Shown here one piece after another: positions 28,689-37,575 of a stretch of 64,000 nucleotides of DNA (the first letter of the stretch is position 1; every line of letters begins with the position of its first letter). The stretch is from Alcaligenes sp. SORT26. GTDB lineage: Bacteria; Pseudomonadota; Gammaproteobacteria; Burkholderiales; Burkholderiaceae_B. A program made the position numbers and the translations under genes. The notes under the pieces are model-generated. The model saw nothing but the letters and a program-made list of their open reading frames with translations, had not been told where the DNA came from and did no database searches. The DNA is taken from the NCBI RefSeq assembly GCF_017377875.1, contig NZ_CP070975.1, positions 2,542,001 through 2,606,000 on the forward strand. The letters are read 5' to 3'.

Positions 28689-29000
28689 ATGCGTACCAAC
28701 GTAAAACCACCTATCAAGAAGACCCACCCTACCAGCAAGACAACAAGCGTGTTCATGAGCGGAAATAGTCAGGCAGTACGTTTACCTGAAGGTTTTCGGT
28801 TCGAGGGAAAAAGGGTCTTCATACGACGAGACCAGTTTTCTGGCGATGTCATTCTGTCTTCCAAGCCAAGAGGTTGGGATCATTTCCTAAATGTAGCGGC
28901 AAATACTGATCCTGCTGAGTTTGAAGGCTTCCTAGAAGATCTGAACAGAGATCAAGAGCCTGCGCCCGAAAAAGATTATTTTGCCGGGTGGGAAGAATGA
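28689..29000 (+). CDS. vapB: VapB-type antitoxin (AbrB/SpoVT fold)
   Basis: A 103-residue antitoxin. The N-terminal part carries the AbrB-type swapped-hairpin DNA-binding fold with the characteristic VFMSGNSQAVRLPEGFRF block (residues ~22-39). The acidic C-terminal tail (EGFLEDLNRDQEP...FAGWEE) would wrap the toxin. ATG 28689 has GGAGGT four bases upstream; an in-frame ATG at 28677 is an alternative. The stop overlaps vapC as ATGA. Local GC content is lower than in the flanking genes, as is common for TA pairs gained by transfer. Confidence 0.9.
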   Translation: MRTNVKPPIKKTHPTSKTTSVFMSGNSQAVRLPEGFRFEGKRVFIRRDQFSGDVILSSKPRGWDHFLNVAANTDPAEFEGFLEDLNRDQEPAPEKDYFAGWEE

Positions 29001-29386
29001 TCTACATGCTAGATACCAATGCCGTTTCTAATGCCGCCATGAATAGAGGCAAGGTGCGGGAAACTATGCTGGGGCATAGCCCCAGCACTATTTTTGTGTC
29101 CAATATTGTGCTGGCTGAGCTAATGTACGGCTTTGCCAAGAAATCCAGACCCACCTTACAAGCCACCACAGAAGCTCTGTTAAGCACAATGACGGTACTT
29201 GATTGGGACAATTCCGTTTCTGATGTTTATCCAGCTTTCCGCGTTGGGATAGAGACCAGGGGTCGATCACTCTCATATATGGACATGCTTATTGCAGCCC
29301 ATGCCCATTCAATTGGAGCGATCCTAGTTTCCAGCAATGCGGGGATGCATAACGCCCTGGCGGACAATGTTGTTGACTGGTACTAA
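28997..29386 (+). CDS. vapC: VapC-type toxin (PIN-domain ribonuclease)
   Basis: A 129-residue PIN-domain RNase that typically cuts tRNA or rRNA when freed from its antitoxin. The acidic Mg2+ site is visible as D6 (YMLDTNAVS), E41 (VLAELMYG) and D96 (SYMDMLIAAHA), with N114 in LVSSN near the last acidic position. ATG 28997 overlaps the vapB stop by 4 bases. It is the last plus-strand gene before the minus-strand polysaccharide locus, whose end lies 38 bases away, convergent, without an evident terminator. Confidence 0.9.
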   Translation: MIYMLDTNAVSNAAMNRGKVRETMLGHSPSTIFVSNIVLAELMYGFAKKSRPTLQATTEALLSTMTVLDWDNSVSDVYPAFRVGIETRGRSLSYMDMLIAAHAHSIGAILVSSNAGMHNALADNVVDWY

Positions 29387-29425
29387 AGCTGGCAATAAGC
29401 ATTAAAACAGCAGAAGAGAAAGCGC

Positions 29426-30964
29426 CTACTTGACCATCACTCCACTTAAACGCATCCACTGCCCCGCCAGATCATGAATCGCCGCATCCTGATGCGGCGC
29501 CCCCGACTGATCTCCAGTCGAGTTCCAGATAAAGTAATCCACATCCCCACATGGCGTGCCCAAGGCGGCATACACCGAGGGCATGATGGGGACATGGTCG
29601 CCATACCAGCACAGGCTGGCTGGCCGTTGTGATGTGCTCAGAGCCTGCCGCAAGCGTGTCAGCATGGCATCGGCATTGCGAATATGGCGTAGATAAATCG
29701 TCAGGTCTTCGCAAGCCGCGGGCGGTGCCTGGCGATACAGCTTTTCTATATCCCCGGCCGCCACCTTCTCCAGATGCAAAGGCCCATGATTTTCCATGGT
29801 GATCACATGAATAAAGACCGGCCCCTGAGCCTGTTCCAGCTCGCTGGCGACTTTATCTGCCACCGCCTGATCTCCGATATAAGGGCCGTTGCGCTCTATA
29901 TCACCAAAGGCCTTGATATCCAGAAACTCATCAAAACCAAACAGTGGGAACACACGATTGCGTTGGTAGAAGCTGGCGGGATAAGGATGAATGCAAATCG
30001 TGCGATAACCTTGGTTTTTCAGCCAGGAGGCCAGGGTCGCCACTGACCATCCCGCACAAACCGCACGATACGGATTGAATCTATGAACGCCCAGAGCGGT
30101 GTTCTCGATGCCACTCAAAAAAGAGAACTCGGACCGTACTGTGTTTGCTCCCCAGGCGGGAACATGCAGATGGCCGCAGGCGCTGGCTTGTGATTTGAAA
30201 CGATCAAACTCCGCCAGAATCTCTGGCCGTATTCCATCCCAAAGACGGCGAGCATCAAAAAAAGACTCGCTTTGTACAGAAACCAGATGCGGCTGCTCCG
30301 TCAAGGACTTAGCGCCTGACAAAGCCTGCGGGACCTTATCCGCAAAGGGAGAGGATAAAGTCGGACGCTGCCGCCCTTGCTGCCAATAACGCCAGAAGCT
30401 GGCTAACAGCCCTAGGGCCTGCACATCCTGCTCCGGTGCAATCTGCACCGCCAAACGCTCACTACTTCCCCAAAGCAGCAAGCCCATGCTGAGCACAAAA
30501 AGCAGAGCCAAAGCCCCCCACTGCGCTGTCCAAGCAGCCCGCAAGGCGGGAACTGTTTCCAGCCACAAACCAATCGTCAGGGCGGCAATAAAGCCCGCTG
30601 CTGCCAGAAAAAACTTGCCCCAGCCCAGAAACGGAATATAGAGCCGAGGGTGACGGATCGCATCCGTAAAATACTCGTAGTCCTGGAACACAAAAGCTTC
30701 ACGCAAAGCCTTGAACTTGGCATTGCTGACTACAACCAACAGCAGAAAAAATGCGCACAGCAAGGCCGTGGCAAAAATAGGCCGCCCCAGCACAAAAACC
30801 AGCACGACATACGCCAAGCCATACAGGCCGACATGTAAAGCCCATGCCGCTGCGGGACGCCGCAAACTGGCCGCGGTTTGCAAAAAACGCTCCAGCCCGA
30901 CTGTCAGAGCCAGTCCCGACACGGCAGCCAGGATTACAGTCCAGAATCCGGGCTCAAGCGTCAT
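29426..30964 (-). CDS. Sulfatase/LTA-synthase-family membrane protein
   Basis: A 512-residue protein with about five N-terminal transmembrane helices (residues ~8-26, 40-60, 65-85, 115-137, 150-168) and a periplasmic alkaline-phosphatase-fold domain (residues ~225-510). Visible blocks are SVQSESFFD (position of the metal and nucleophile region), VITMENHGPLH and WYGDHVPIMP. The family transfers phosphoglycerol or phosphoethanolamine to glycans or lipids, or hydrolyses sulfate or phosphate esters. ATG 30964 overlaps the SDR stop by 11 bases; a TTG two codons earlier is an alternative. As last gene of the polysaccharide locus it probably decorates the glycan or its lipid anchor on the outer face of the inner membrane; the substrate is unknown. 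Confidence 0.82.
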   Translation of the reverse strand: MTLEPGFWTVILAAVSGLALTVGLERFLQTAASLRRPAAAWALHVGLYGLAYVVLVFVLGRPIFATALLCAFFLLLVVVSNAKFKALREAFVFQDYEYFTDAIRHPRLYIPFLGWGKFFLAAAGFIAALTIGLWLETVPALRAAWTAQWGALALLFVLSMGLLLWGSSERLAVQIAPEQDVQALGLLASFWRYWQQGRQRPTLSSPFADKVPQALSGAKSLTEQPHLVSVQSESFFDARRLWDGIRPEILAEFDRFKSQASACGHLHVPAWGANTVRSEFSFLSGIENTALGVHRFNPYRAVCAGWSVATLASWLKNQGYRTICIHPYPASFYQRNRVFPLFGFDEFLDIKAFGDIERNGPYIGDQAVADKVASELEQAQGPVFIHVITMENHGPLHLEKVAAGDIEKLYRQAPPAACEDLTIYLRHIRNADAMLTRLRQALSTSQRPASLCWYGDHVPIMPSVYAALGTPCGDVDYFIWNSTGDQSGAPHQDAAIHDLAGQWMRLSGVMVK

Positions 30965-31727
30965 AACCAATCTTGCTCAGAATAAAGACGGAGACTCGGG
31001 CAGGCAGGACCGCCAAAAACCAGCAGCCGAGATTAAGAGGGAAAGGAAAGCTGATGCGCGCTTTATTCGCTTCAAGACCACGCGCAATACGTTGAGCCGC
31101 CCGCTGTGGAGACCACAAGAAAGGTTTAGGGCCGGGCATGGCATCACACATAGGCGAGCTGACGTAGCCAGGCATCACCACATTGATCTTGATTCCTTCA
31201 GGAGCCAGCCAGCCGCGCAAGCCTTCACCGTACGCTTTGACTGCAGCTTTGCTGGCGCTGTAAGTCGGCGTGGTGGGTAAACCAAAATAAGCTGCCAGCG
31301 AACTCATCAACGCGATCTGTCCACTCCCTCGAGCCCGCATGGCAGGCAACACAGACTGCACCACACGCAGCGTTGCCTTCACATTAATATCCAGCAGCAG
31401 CTCGGTATCTTCCCAGGCCTCGGGCTCGCCATTGGGGCCAACGTGAATGTTCATGCCTGCATTCACAATGACAAGATCGAACGCAGCGCATTGTGACAAC
31501 CAGCTATGCAAGGCATCCAGATCCCGTAAATCGAGTTGATGGGTCTGAACTTGCGCGCCCGCCTGTCGGCAGCGCTCGGCCAAGGGTTCCAGAATGGCGG
31601 CATTGCGACCGTGCAGAATTAATTCCGTACCAGGCTTGGCATAGTGCAGCGCCAGCTCGCCACCAATTGCACTGGTGGCACCGGTAATCAGAACTCGTTC
31701 CTGCCCTGCTGGTTCAGCTACGCTCAC
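30954..31727 (-). CDS. Short-chain dehydrogenase/reductase (RkpH/WcbP-like)
   Basis: A 257-residue SDR. The nucleotide-binding GATSAIGGELA motif (residues ~13-23), NAGMN, the catalytic SSLAAYF...YSASKAA (Tyr and Lys four apart) and PGYVSSPM all fit the classical family. GTG 31727 was chosen because AAGGAG lies five bases upstream. It overlaps the glycosyltransferase by 14 bases and the sulfatase-family gene by 11. Capsule loci of Rhizobium (RkpH) and Burkholderia (WcbP) pair such an SDR with a PKS and an oxoamine synthase; here those two lie at the other end of the operon. A keto-reduction of the oxoamine or lipid product is the likely role (inference). Confidence 0.85.
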   Translation of the reverse strand: MSVAEPAGQERVLITGATSAIGGELALHYAKPGTELILHGRNAAILEPLAERCRQAGAQVQTHQLDLRDLDALHSWLSQCAAFDLVIVNAGMNIHVGPNGEPEAWEDTELLLDINVKATLRVVQSVLPAMRARGSGQIALMSSLAAYFGLPTTPTYSASKAAVKAYGEGLRGWLAPEGIKINVVMPGYVSSPMCDAMPGPKPFLWSPQRAAQRIARGLEANKARISFPFPLNLGCWFLAVLPARVSVFILSKIGYDA

Positions 31728-33192
31728 GCGTTCTCCTTTCTTGAAAGGACCAGTACAAAACCATGCCAAAGCCTACGCAAACCGTCGCATTAAGGGGTAT
31801 CAACAAATAATTGCCCATGCGTATGGCCACATACAGGGCCAATGCCGAATACAGAAAAGTAAACACTTCACCGATCAACAAATACAGATTGATGCGGGGC
31901 TGTCTTGCCGCTTTCTCGCCTGCACCTTTGGGCGTGCGGTTAAATTCCCCATACACCTTGAACGCCGCACGCACGCCACCGACAAAATAATACCAAGCCA
32001 TAGGCGGGAACATGGCGACATACAAATAGGTATGCCACACGGTTCCCAACACACCGGGCCGATCATCAAAGCGCGCTCCCTTGCGAGCCCCAAAGGCATT
32101 ATTCAAGGCCCAAACCGCCACCAGCAAAAAGAACAGCGGTGCGCCCCAGCGCAAAACCACATGGTCAAAATCCAGCAAGTAATTCAGTGGCAGGCTCAAC
32201 AAGATCAAGGCATAAATAGACGCCAGCATGACCGATGAAAACATCATGGAAAACGCATGCATACGCTTCATCAAGGGCATGTCCTGATGCCACATCTGCC
32301 CCAAATGCTTGAAGGCACTGTGGATCAAACCCCGGCCCCAGCGCTCCCGTTGCACCCGAAAGGCGCTGATGTTCTCGGGCAAGGTAGACATGGAGACCAC
32401 ATCACGCAGATAGGCATACTTCCATTCGCCAAATTGGGCCCGATAACCCAGATCTACGTCCTCGGTAATGGTGGAGGCATTCCAGCCCCCCAAAGCCTCT
32501 ACACACGCGCGCCGCCAGACGCAGGAGCTACCGCTTAACGAGGCCATATCTCCGTCTTCGCTCAAGCCTACTGTCACATACTGCTGGTGGCCCATTTCCA
32601 TAGCCTGAAAGCGGGTCAGGAAAGAATGATCGCGGTTCTCATAGCCAATGCCGGTTTGTAGAAAACCTAACTTCTCGTCCCTGAAAGGTGGAATGGTTTT
32701 CTTCAAAAAATCGGCAGGTGGTAAAAAGTCCGCATCAAAAATCGCAAAAAACTCGCCCTGAGAATGCTGAATACCATGCACCAGATTCCCTGCTTTGTAA
32801 CCAGAGCGATCTGTACGCTGAATCCGGCGAATGGGTAGGCCCTGACTGGCTAACTGATCAACTTTATTTTGTGCCAACAGAGCAGTCTTATCCGTGGAGT
32901 CATCCAGCACCAGAATTTCCAGAGCTGACACCGGATAATCCAGCCGACAAGCCGCATCGATCAAGCGCTCCACCACCGCCGCTTCGTTATAAATCGGTAA
33001 TAAAACACTGACCTTGGGATACCATTCCTGCTGCAAAGACACAGGCGACTGCACCAGCTCGCTTAACTTGCGACGTTCCACGCGCCGCGAGATCAGCAAC
33101 ACCCGCAGCTCCAGAACCACGTACAGGGCAAAAGCCCCTACCACCAATAAGAACAGCGCCTGAATCAGGTACGCAAAAACACTCACAATCAT
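31714..33192 (-). CDS. Membrane glycosyltransferase, GT2 (processive type)
   Basis: A 492-residue protein with one N-terminal and about four C-terminal transmembrane helices flanking a cytoplasmic GT-A domain. The domain shows VSVLLPIYNEA, LDDSTDKT, FDADFLPP (DxD metal site), TITEDVDLGYR (the TED base) and QRERWGRG (Q/RxxRW), the set shared by processive beta-glycan synthases such as cellulose and mannan synthases. Such an enzyme could extend the backbone of the exported polysaccharide. It overlaps the SDR gene by 14 bases and starts 15 bases after the CgeB-like gene. The sugar is unknown. Confidence 0.88.
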   Translation of the reverse strand: MIVSVFAYLIQALFLLVVGAFALYVVLELRVLLISRRVERRKLSELVQSPVSLQQEWYPKVSVLLPIYNEAAVVERLIDAACRLDYPVSALEILVLDDSTDKTALLAQNKVDQLASQGLPIRRIQRTDRSGYKAGNLVHGIQHSQGEFFAIFDADFLPPADFLKKTIPPFRDEKLGFLQTGIGYENRDHSFLTRFQAMEMGHQQYVTVGLSEDGDMASLSGSSCVWRRACVEALGGWNASTITEDVDLGYRAQFGEWKYAYLRDVVSMSTLPENISAFRVQRERWGRGLIHSAFKHLGQMWHQDMPLMKRMHAFSMMFSSVMLASIYALILLSLPLNYLLDFDHVVLRWGAPLFFLLVAVWALNNAFGARKGARFDDRPGVLGTVWHTYLYVAMFPPMAWYYFVGGVRAAFKVYGEFNRTPKGAGEKAARQPRINLYLLIGEVFTFLYSALALYVAIRMGNYLLIPLNATVCVGFGMVLYWSFQERRTRERS

Positions 33193-33207
33193 GGAAACAA
33201 GCGCACC

Positions 33208-34293
33208 CTAGAAGCCGACCACATCAGCCAACTCCTGGAGGCGATGCTCCCAGGTGTGGAACTTGCGCACATAGGCCGCCCCCGCAGCCGCACGCTCGCA
33301 GTCCTGAGCGGTGGGGCCTTGACGCAAACGGGCAAACAATTCGCTGGCCTGCTCACGGGAATGCACCACGTGGCAGTACTCACTGAAGTAACGATCCACC
33401 GCACGGCCAGGATTCGTCACCGCAATACCCCCGCTGGCCAGAATCTCCAATAGACGGCGCGAACACATGGTGTCCGAGTCCGTAACCGAGTTCACATTCA
33501 GGCACATCACATGTTCTTTGTAGATACGACCCGTCTCACGATGCGGCACCTGTCCGTGAACCTGTACATGACTTGAGCGAGGAAAACGAAACTCAATATG
33601 CCGGGACAAGCGATCATGATTTCTGTCGTAAGCATTCAGATGCATTTGCGCATCCTCACAGGCCCCAAAAACCATGTCCAGAAAGCGACGACGCTCACTC
33701 AGAATGCGGCGGTAATAACTGCCGGTAAAACAACCTTCCTTGCGCGTGAACTCAAAACCCGTGAAGTTATGAAACGCGGGCTGATAAGGCATGCTCAAAG
33801 TGTTTACAGGCACATCAGGACTCAATCGGGCGCGATAGCGCGGCAGACAATCACTGTCCGTAGTGAACACATAATCAAAGGCCTTGGCCACATCAATAAA
33901 GTGCTCGAAATAGGCCCCATCGTCCTTATTCCAGAACACCGTGGGCACGCCCTGGTCTTTAGCAAACTGCACCAGCTTGTAAATCGTGCGTGGAGTACGC
34001 AGGCGAATCAGCCGCGACTGTTTGGCCAGCTCGTAACGCCATACCCCGCCCAGACCATGAAACACCGACTCCACAAAGACCAGATCCGGCTTCCAGGAGG
34101 AGATGACCTCTTCGTAGTTACGCGGGTTCAGAATCCGAATGGAGCATTCCGCCGACAGACAGTCTGCCGTGAAGTAATCCGAGACCAAGGCCACTTTCAA
34201 CTGACCAAATGGCCCTGCAGGCTTGCCGTCTTCACTAACGATGGGATGTTTGTAGACACGCGCGCCCAAAGCCCGGATTGCTCGACCAATCAT
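33208..34293 (-). CDS. CgeB-like glycosyltransferase
   Basis: A 361-residue GT-B type protein of the CgeB/spore-maturation group. It resembles residues ~70-390 of the 1121-residue protein of the same locus: both have GVPT(V/L)FWNK(D/E)D, (F/V)DYVFTTD(S/I)DC(L/V)P(R/K)Y and a C-terminal block RR(L/V)(L/F)E(I/L)LAS followed by a (V/I)(A/V)V(T/S)N segment. The N-terminal domain (SDYFTAD...PDLVFVESVFHG) binds the acceptor, and the C-terminal part the nucleotide-sugar. The start overlaps the GT4 stop as ATGA. Donor and acceptor are unknown. Confidence 0.85.
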   Translation of the reverse strand: MIGRAIRALGARVYKHPIVSEDGKPAGPFGQLKVALVSDYFTADCLSAECSIRILNPRNYEEVISSWKPDLVFVESVFHGLGGVWRYELAKQSRLIRLRTPRTIYKLVQFAKDQGVPTVFWNKDDGAYFEHFIDVAKAFDYVFTTDSDCLPRYRARLSPDVPVNTLSMPYQPAFHNFTGFEFTRKEGCFTGSYYRRILSERRRFLDMVFGACEDAQMHLNAYDRNHDRLSRHIEFRFPRSSHVQVHGQVPHRETGRIYKEHVMCLNVNSVTDSDTMCSRRLLEILASGGIAVTNPGRAVDRYFSEYCHVVHSREQASELFARLRQGPTAQDCERAAAGAAYVRKFHTWEHRLQELADVVGF

Positions 34294-35606
34294 GAACGAA
34301 CCCCGGCAGGCAAAGCATGCACCACAAAGTCTGCCCAGCTACGACGTGCAACCGCTTCTTCACGCGCCAACACACCATCCTGGGCCAAGGTTTCCGGGCC
34401 AGCCTGAAAAGTCTCATCCAGCACGCGGGCCAAATCCTGCACATCACCCGCTTTAAAAAACCGTACCGAACGGCAAGAACCCACCTCATCCTGAAACACC
34501 GGCAAATCCGGCACCAAGACAGGTTTGCCCATCGCCATCGCCTCAACCAGCTTGATGGGAGGCACAATACGGCACACTTCAAAGGGACGACGAGGAATGC
34601 AGACCAAGGCGGCCTTGGTTTGCAAAGCACGAGCCTCATCCGGCGAGACACGACCTGCAAACAGCACATGCTTTTCCATACCCAGGCTCTGCACCTGGGC
34701 TTGTAACTGTGCACGCGCTTCCCCGTCTCCAATAATAGTCAGGGTGACCGCCTTGCCACGGCCAGCCAGATCAGCCACGGCGTCAATCAAGACATCCAGC
34801 CCTTCATAAACAATCAGGGAACCGGCATAAACAATGGTATTGGGCTGTACATCCTGAGCGGCACCGGGAGTAAAACGGGACGGGTCAACGCAATTGGGCA
34901 TCAGACCCATGCGGGCAGGATCCACGTTCCAATGTTCACGGGCGTATTGGCCCAACTGCTCGGAAATCACGAACAAACGATCTGCCTGACTGGCAACCAG
35001 ACCTTCCAGCTCCAAACCTTGTTTGAAGCCTTGAGAATCGCGGAACTCCGGCATGCGAGATGCACGGCTCAACTCCCATAAACCACGCATTTCGTATTGG
35101 AACGGAATACCAAGCTGACGTGCAGCAATCAAGGCAGGTAAAGCGTTGACGTGATTGGACGCGGCGTGAATAACGGCAACGCGTTGCTTGATGGCTTCCT
35201 GAGCAATGGAGGTGGCAGCTTCTATGGCGAACTGCATGACGGGGCGCTTGTTGGACGGATTGCGAGCATGCGCATAACGCACTCCATCCACCAAGGTTTC
35301 ATCTTTCTCCGCATCCACCAGCCTGTCTTTACGATCCCAAGGATAGCCCGGGCGCGTCAGTACACAAATATCCCCGCCTGCTGCCTGCATGGCGCGGATG
35401 ATTTCATGGGTGCGGGTCGTGTACCCACTGATGTGATAAGGCAAGGCGCTGGCAGGTACATACAGCAAACGTCCTGGCACGGGCTCGTAAGGTGTCTCGC
35501 GACGCTGGCCGCGCCGGGTTTGCCGACGCACCATGAACAAGGTCACTCGGCGGCTCAATGCCATCCAAGGCTCACGCAACAGCCCACGCCATAACTTAAA
35601 GAGCAT
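34290..35606 (-). CDS. Glycosyltransferase family 4
   Basis: A 438-residue GT-B enzyme. The C-terminal Rossmann domain shows NTIVYAGSLIVYEGLDVLI, LTIIGDGEARAQL, VLFAGRVS and the EX7E-like stretch PPIKLVEAMAMGKPVLVPD that binds the nucleotide-sugar. The N-terminal domain starts with the usual glycine-containing acceptor loop (SGYTTRTHEIIRAM). A basic, hydrophobic N-terminus (residues 1-35) suggests membrane association. It lies five bases after a deacetylase-like gene and overlaps the CgeB-like gene. Confidence 0.9.
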   Translation of the reverse strand: MLFKLWRGLLREPWMALSRRVTLFMVRRQTRRGQRRETPYEPVPGRLLYVPASALPYHISGYTTRTHEIIRAMQAAGGDICVLTRPGYPWDRKDRLVDAEKDETLVDGVRYAHARNPSNKRPVMQFAIEAATSIAQEAIKQRVAVIHAASNHVNALPALIAARQLGIPFQYEMRGLWELSRASRMPEFRDSQGFKQGLELEGLVASQADRLFVISEQLGQYAREHWNVDPARMGLMPNCVDPSRFTPGAAQDVQPNTIVYAGSLIVYEGLDVLIDAVADLAGRGKAVTLTIIGDGEARAQLQAQVQSLGMEKHVLFAGRVSPDEARALQTKAALVCIPRRPFEVCRIVPPIKLVEAMAMGKPVLVPDLPVFQDEVGSCRSVRFFKAGDVQDLARVLDETFQAGPETLAQDGVLAREEAVARRSWADFVVHALPAGVRS

Positions 35607-35611
35607 TTTCC

Positions 35612-36592
35612 CTAGGCCTTTTTCTGGATATTATTTTGCGGTTCTGCTTGCAGCTCTGCCAGCGACAAGTCCACCGTATCAGGCACAACAATCTTGCCTC
35701 TGGCCTTCAAATCCAGAAACTCCGCCGTCGTAATCACGTCATAGTCTTTAGTCAGACGCGCCAGCAACTTGCGGTAGCCTTCCATGCGACTATCGTCTCG
35801 GTACTCGCCCAAACCGTTCTCGTCCCAAAACAGCAAAGACCAGGAATGCAGCAAGAAAACTGCAAACGAAGGGTTGCCACTAAGCGTATTCAACAACAAC
35901 TGCCCCCACCAGGGGCGGAAGCGGAAATAGCTGGACTCTGGGTAAGTAAGGCGAGCCCACCACTCTGGCTTGCCTACCTTACCTAGAATCCGTTTCTCGG
36001 TCATGGGCACTTCGATCACGCCATTGGACCAAGCAAAAGGATTATTCGTGGGCTTGCTGTAAATGCACTGCTTGTTATGGACAGCGCATACAGAATTGTT
36101 GAAGGACAAAGGAATACCCACTGCCTTCAGAGCACGAATCGTGTCTGCGTTCCAGCGAAACGACCCGGCACGATGCGCCAGAACCGGCTTGCCCGTCACC
36201 TCGGACATCAAACCCGCAAAATGCTTGAACACAAACTCTGCACGAGCCTGCTCGGTGTACTGGTTCATGTACTGCGGGCGGTTAGACAAACCATGCTCTT
36301 TCCAGAAGCTGTCGGGCAAGTATTCAGGGTGAGTATGCAACTGCACATCCTGACCTTGCTCGTCCAGCCAGCGCATGACTTCTTTCAGTTCATCCAGCCG
36401 GGAATAAGCCCCGCACAAATCCGTAAAGAACACATGCTTGACGCCGAATTCATCACCGATCTTGCACATCTCGGCGACACCAGCCGTCCCTTTTGGAAAT
36501 CGCCCCCAGATCAGACGATTAACATGGTCGTCAGAGGCGCGCTTTGGCAGCGCCTCTGTGTCGACCGTAATCATTGCGTAGCGATCCCTCAT
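35612..36592 (-). CDS. Polysaccharide deacetylase-like protein (copy 2)
   Basis: A 326-residue protein with a NodB-like (carbohydrate esterase 4) fold: catalytic-metal region TVDTEAL (D11), QLHTHPE (H86, H88) and HRAGSFRWN. It would remove N- or O-acetyl groups from a sugar. It is about half identical to its upstream neighbour by eye, sharing VITTA(E/D)FLDL(K/Q)ARGKI, TYPESSYF and MNQYxxQxRAEFVF, so the pair arose by tandem duplication. No signal peptide, so it acts in the cytoplasm. The start overlaps its neighbour's stop by 4 bases. Confidence 0.84.
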   Translation of the reverse strand: MRDRYAMITVDTEALPKRASDDHVNRLIWGRFPKGTAGVAEMCKIGDEFGVKHVFFTDLCGAYSRLDELKEVMRWLDEQGQDVQLHTHPEYLPDSFWKEHGLSNRPQYMNQYTEQARAEFVFKHFAGLMSEVTGKPVLAHRAGSFRWNADTIRALKAVGIPLSFNNSVCAVHNKQCIYSKPTNNPFAWSNGVIEVPMTEKRILGKVGKPEWWARLTYPESSYFRFRPWWGQLLLNTLSGNPSFAVFLLHSWSLLFWDENGLGEYRDDSRMEGYRKLLARLTKDYDVITTAEFLDLKARGKIVVPDTVDLSLAELQAEPQNNIQKKA

Positions 36593-37557
36593 ACCTGTGT
36601 TTCTACCTGCTCTAAGTTAACTGTTCGCGAAAGACGGATTTTACCCCGCGCCTGCAGATCTAAAAAATCCGCTGTGGTGATCACGTCGTAGTCCTTAACA
36701 ACTCGTTGCATGAAAAGGCGGTAGCCCTCCAGCAGACGGTCGTTGGTGTACTGGAAATGACCGTTTTCATCCAGGTCCAGCAAGGACCAGGAATGCATCA
36801 ACACCACCGAGACCTTGGGCAAGGACCACAATGGGTCCTTCCAGAAAGTCATAGGCCGCGAACCAAATTGAAAATAAGAAGACTCCGGGTACGTCAGGCT
36901 GGACCAGCGATCTGGTTTGACCTCGGGCACACCGGGCGTAAAACGCTCTGTTACCGGGACCTCAATCGTTCCGTTCGACCAGGCATAAGGCAAGCAGTCG
37001 GGCTGGCCCAAGGGACAACGTTTCAAGAACGCCGCACGCATGGACTGGTTGAAGGACAAGGGAATGCCGACAGCCTGCAAAGCGCGGATTGTGAGTGCAT
37101 TCCAGCGGAACGAGCCTGCGCGATGGGCCAGGATGGGTTTGCCTGTAACGTCGGAGATCAGCTTGCCGAAGTGTCGGAAGACAAATTCGGCGCGGCTTTG
37201 GTCTTTGTATTGGTTCATCAAACCAGGAGTGGCAGGCAAACGATGTTTGGCCCAGAAAGACTTGGGCAAAGTTTCAGGATGGGCATGTAATTGCACATCC
37301 TGACCTTGCTGATCCAACCAGCGAACAGCTTCCAGCATCTCGGCTTGCTGTGTAAGCGTGGCGCATAAGTCTACAAAGAAGACATGCTTGGCACCGAACT
37401 CGTCACCAATAGAGCTCATTTCGCGGATGCCAGCAGTTCCGGTGGGGTGTTCGCCCCAGACCAGGCGTTGGACATGCTTGTCCGATGCCCTGCGCTGTAG
37501 CGCCTCGGTATCCACTGTCAGTAAAGCGAAACGATTTCTTGTCCCCAAATCAACCAC
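36589..37557 (-). CDS. Polysaccharide deacetylase-like protein (copy 1)
   Basis: A 322-residue paralogue of the next gene with the same motifs: TVDTEAL, QLHAHPE (Ala replaces Thr between the two metal histidines) and HRAGSFRWN. No signal peptide. GTG 37557 was taken as start, with an AGGT eight bases upstream; a TTG at 37548 would align the N-terminus better with copy 2. The two copies may act on different sugars or positions. Function as a deacetylase is a family prediction; a role in capsule sugar tailoring follows from the operon. Confidence 0.82.
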   Translation of the reverse strand: MVDLGTRNRFALLTVDTEALQRRASDKHVQRLVWGEHPTGTAGIREMSSIGDEFGAKHVFFVDLCATLTQQAEMLEAVRWLDQQGQDVQLHAHPETLPKSFWAKHRLPATPGLMNQYKDQSRAEFVFRHFGKLISDVTGKPILAHRAGSFRWNALTIRALQAVGIPLSFNQSMRAAFLKRCPLGQPDCLPYAWSNGTIEVPVTERFTPGVPEVKPDRWSSLTYPESSYFQFGSRPMTFWKDPLWSLPKVSVVLMHSWSLLDLDENGHFQYTNDRLLEGYRLFMQRVVKDYDVITTADFLDLQARGKIRLSRTVNLEQVETQV

Positions 37558-37575
37558 CCAGATTACCTGGCCTCA

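Noticed and set aside
28570-28690. Intrinsic terminator after pgi
   Set aside because: The inverted repeat there lies over the vapBC promoter and has no T-run; it is better explained as an operator.
29387-29425. Bidirectional terminator between vapC and the sulfatase-family gene
   Set aside because: No convincing inverted repeat in these bases.
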